Shown piece after piece: positions 62,600 to 64,000 of a DNA stretch of 64,000 nucleotides. The position numbers were made by a program, and so were the translations under genes. Source of the DNA: Phytopythium helicoides (lineage: Eukaryota; Oomycota; Peronosporomycetes; Pythiales; Pythiaceae); the NCBI GenBank assembly GCA_024867545.1, contig JANFNE010000034.1, forward strand, positions 496,001-560,000, written 5' to 3'. Numbering within the stretch: the stretch's first letter is position 1; each line of letters opens with the position of its first letter. The notes beneath the pieces are model-generated. The model had not been told where the DNA came from. It saw nothing but the letters and a program-made list of their open reading frames with translations, and did not search any database.

Positions 62600-63999
62600 T
62601 CAGGTGAAGATGACGCACAGCACGGCAGCAAGAGTGCCGGCGGCAGCGGCGATCGCCACTGTTGCGTACGACTCATCCAAGTCAACTGGGAGGGTGGCGC
62701 CAGCGGCGACACTGCACGGCATCTCCCGGACAATCGGCGGCGGGATCTGCGGCATCACAGCAGCCTTGTGCTCACGCTTCTTGCGTTTGCGGAGGCTGCG
62801 TGTCCCGCTCTTCCCTGCAGTGTGCCGATTCTTGTGCATTGGAGCAGGAGCGGTCACAGGCGAATCACGAATCTCGTCCTCATCGGCGTCGTCAGTTTCG
62901 GCGCTAGAAAGATGGCTGCTCTCCGACAAGCGCGAGGATGCAGACTCCTGCTCCTCGTGGTGAGGGTACTCTTTTCGAGCACCACCGGCTGGCGATGTGT
63001 TTGGACTGTGCTCGCTAAAGTCTTCGTCTTCAGTTTCACTGTCCAAAAGTGTGGAAGGCGCAGCGAGCTGTTTTGTGGTGCAACGCAATGTTAGAGCGAG
63101 GTCGCACGACAGAGAGCAATCACACCATCAACGAACCTCGGGATCGCGGCGGAAAATGTGGTCGCTGTGGCACAGCAATGTCTTGATAAAACACACGCCG
63201 AGAGCTTGCAGGTGTGTTGACGCCTCGGACACGGACTCGATTGCAGTCGAGAGTTTTCCTCGACCGGTTTTGCTGTCGCCTCCTTCCAGGTCTTCAATGA
63301 GGATGAACTTGTGGTGATGACAGCTCATGAACTTGGTCAATGCCTGTGACACCCAGCCAGTGTGTGAGCTCCGAGTTTACGGCCATGGCTACCTAGTGGC
63401 GCATCTCCTAACGACGCCTTGCTCACCATCTCGGATGAATTGTAGAGTTCCTGTAGTAGGGACGTAAGCGCCTCGAGGCAGTCTCGCTGCTCGATGCTGA
63501 GCGAGTCGACGGCGTTCACGAGCGGGTACAGCAGCGCCGGGGACACGGCCTTGAGCACCTTGCCAGTCGTGAGCAGGTACTCGAGCGTGGAGCGCACCAT
63601 GTCTGCGGGTCCGCACGCGACGAGCGGCTCGTGCAGCCTCGCGAGGTACGAGGCCAGCAGCGCGGCCATCACTCTGAGCTGTGCCACGCCCTCTTGCTGG
63701 CGGAAGAAGCGCTTGATGAGCAGGAACGCTCGGTGCTCTGGCAGCAGCCCGTCGAACTGGTTGCTCTCTGCCTCGCGCGCAACCCACGCCGCCAGCAAGT
63801 CATCGAGCTGCTCGGCGGCAATCCTTTCAGCCGGCTGGGGCTGCAAGCCGACCACGAACAGCGGGACGAGGTCGTCGACCGCCTCCGCGAGCGAGCGAGA
63901 GAGGCAGGCCGCCAGGTAGAGCGCGAGGATGCGGATGAGGTGCAGCAGCAGCACCGGGTCGGCGTCCGGCCGCGAGAGCTGGGGGGCCGAGCGCGCCAT
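62600..63999 (-). CDS. Tail-anchored protein of unknown family (5' end at window edge)
   Basis: Exons read leftward: 63427-63999, 63137-63343 and 62600-63067; 415 aa if the ATG at 63999 is the true start. Introns (83 and 69 nt) are GTGAGC...CAG and GTTCGT...CAG, both phase 0. The first exon is helical and Leu-rich (VLLLHLIRILALYLAACLSR, FLLIKRFFRQQEGVAQLRVM, TLEYLLTTGKVLKAVSPALL), suggesting an alpha-solenoid. The second has MSCHHHKFILIEDLEGGD and STHLQALGVCFIKTLLCHSD. The third is acidic and disordered (SETEDEDFSEHSP, SSAETDDADEDE), then basic (RSLRKRKKREHK), and ends in a hydrophobic anchor (VAIAAAAGTLAAVLCVIF) with one residue after it. A tail-anchored protein on ER, Golgi or mitochondria is inferred. 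No family named. Confidence 0.65.
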
Positions 64000-64000
64000 G

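Noticed and set aside
1..64000. CRISPR arrays, rRNA operons, bacterial operons
   Set aside because: Spliced genes, flagellar and proteasome genes show nuclear eukaryotic DNA. No regularly spaced direct repeats or rRNA-like sequence were seen.

Overview
The window reads as nuclear DNA of a stramenopile, most likely an oomycete of the Pythium/Phytophthora type. The evidence is a GC-rich, gene-dense layout, sparse short GT-AG introns (about 45 to 90 nt), initiator-like promoter sites resembling GCTCATTYYNCAWTTT, a flagellar WD40 gene (CFAP251-type, implying motile zoospores), and secreted enzymes typical of the group (GH17 glucanase, S1 protease, intradiol dioxygenase). I could not run searches, so species and family names rest on motif recognition. 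Splice coordinates come from reading frame, phase and GT/AG signals.

Layout. 1-9.4 kb: a partial membrane-anchored RanBP2 zinc-finger gene (-), a C2-dysferlin protein, a CFAP251-like WD40 protein, a small unknown gene (-) and a two-exon SEL1-repeat/LamG-like protein. 9.5-13.3 kb: two tandem small B12D/MLRQ-like mitochondrial membrane proteins, a possible small secreted protein (-), and a three-exon UPF0598 gene. 13.8-20.1 kb: a seven-exon four-TM gene followed by a 1,960-bp inverted repeat. Each arm carries one complete secreted intradiol dioxygenase, the two genes diverge from a 493-bp spacer, and a decayed copy of the 3' end of the four-TM gene lies beyond the right arm. 20.3-30.1 kb: a six-exon two-domain rhodanese, a 3-kb stretch without recognisable genes, a Cys/His-rich unknown protein, proteasome subunit Rpn5, pICln (-) and a secreted GH17 glucanase (-). 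30.2-33.5 kb: gene-poor, with a degenerate tandem duplication. 33.6-45.4 kb: a trypsin-like protease, CAF1 deadenylase (-), a zinc-knuckle protein with a mitochondrial-type leader, a five-exon 5-oxoprolinase (-) and a type II P-ATPase (-). 47.4-57.3 kb: four tandem paralogous pentameric ligand-gated ion channel (Cys-loop superfamily) genes. 57.9-64 kb: two tandem paralogues of an unrecognised signal-peptide/TM/coiled-coil family and a tail-anchored unknown protein (-).

The most striking content is the channel array. All four proteins keep the FPFDQQ core and four TM segments but lack both cysteines of the Cys loop. They have an extra N-terminal region of about 190 residues, a very short M3-M4 loop and a long conserved C-terminal tail, which is not the animal receptor plan. 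Two of the copies share a 216-bp stretch identical at nucleotide level, covering exactly M1-M2, which points to recent gene conversion of the pore. The head-to-head dioxygenase palindrome shows a comparable homogenisation pattern: the inner parts are nearly identical and the outer ends diverge.
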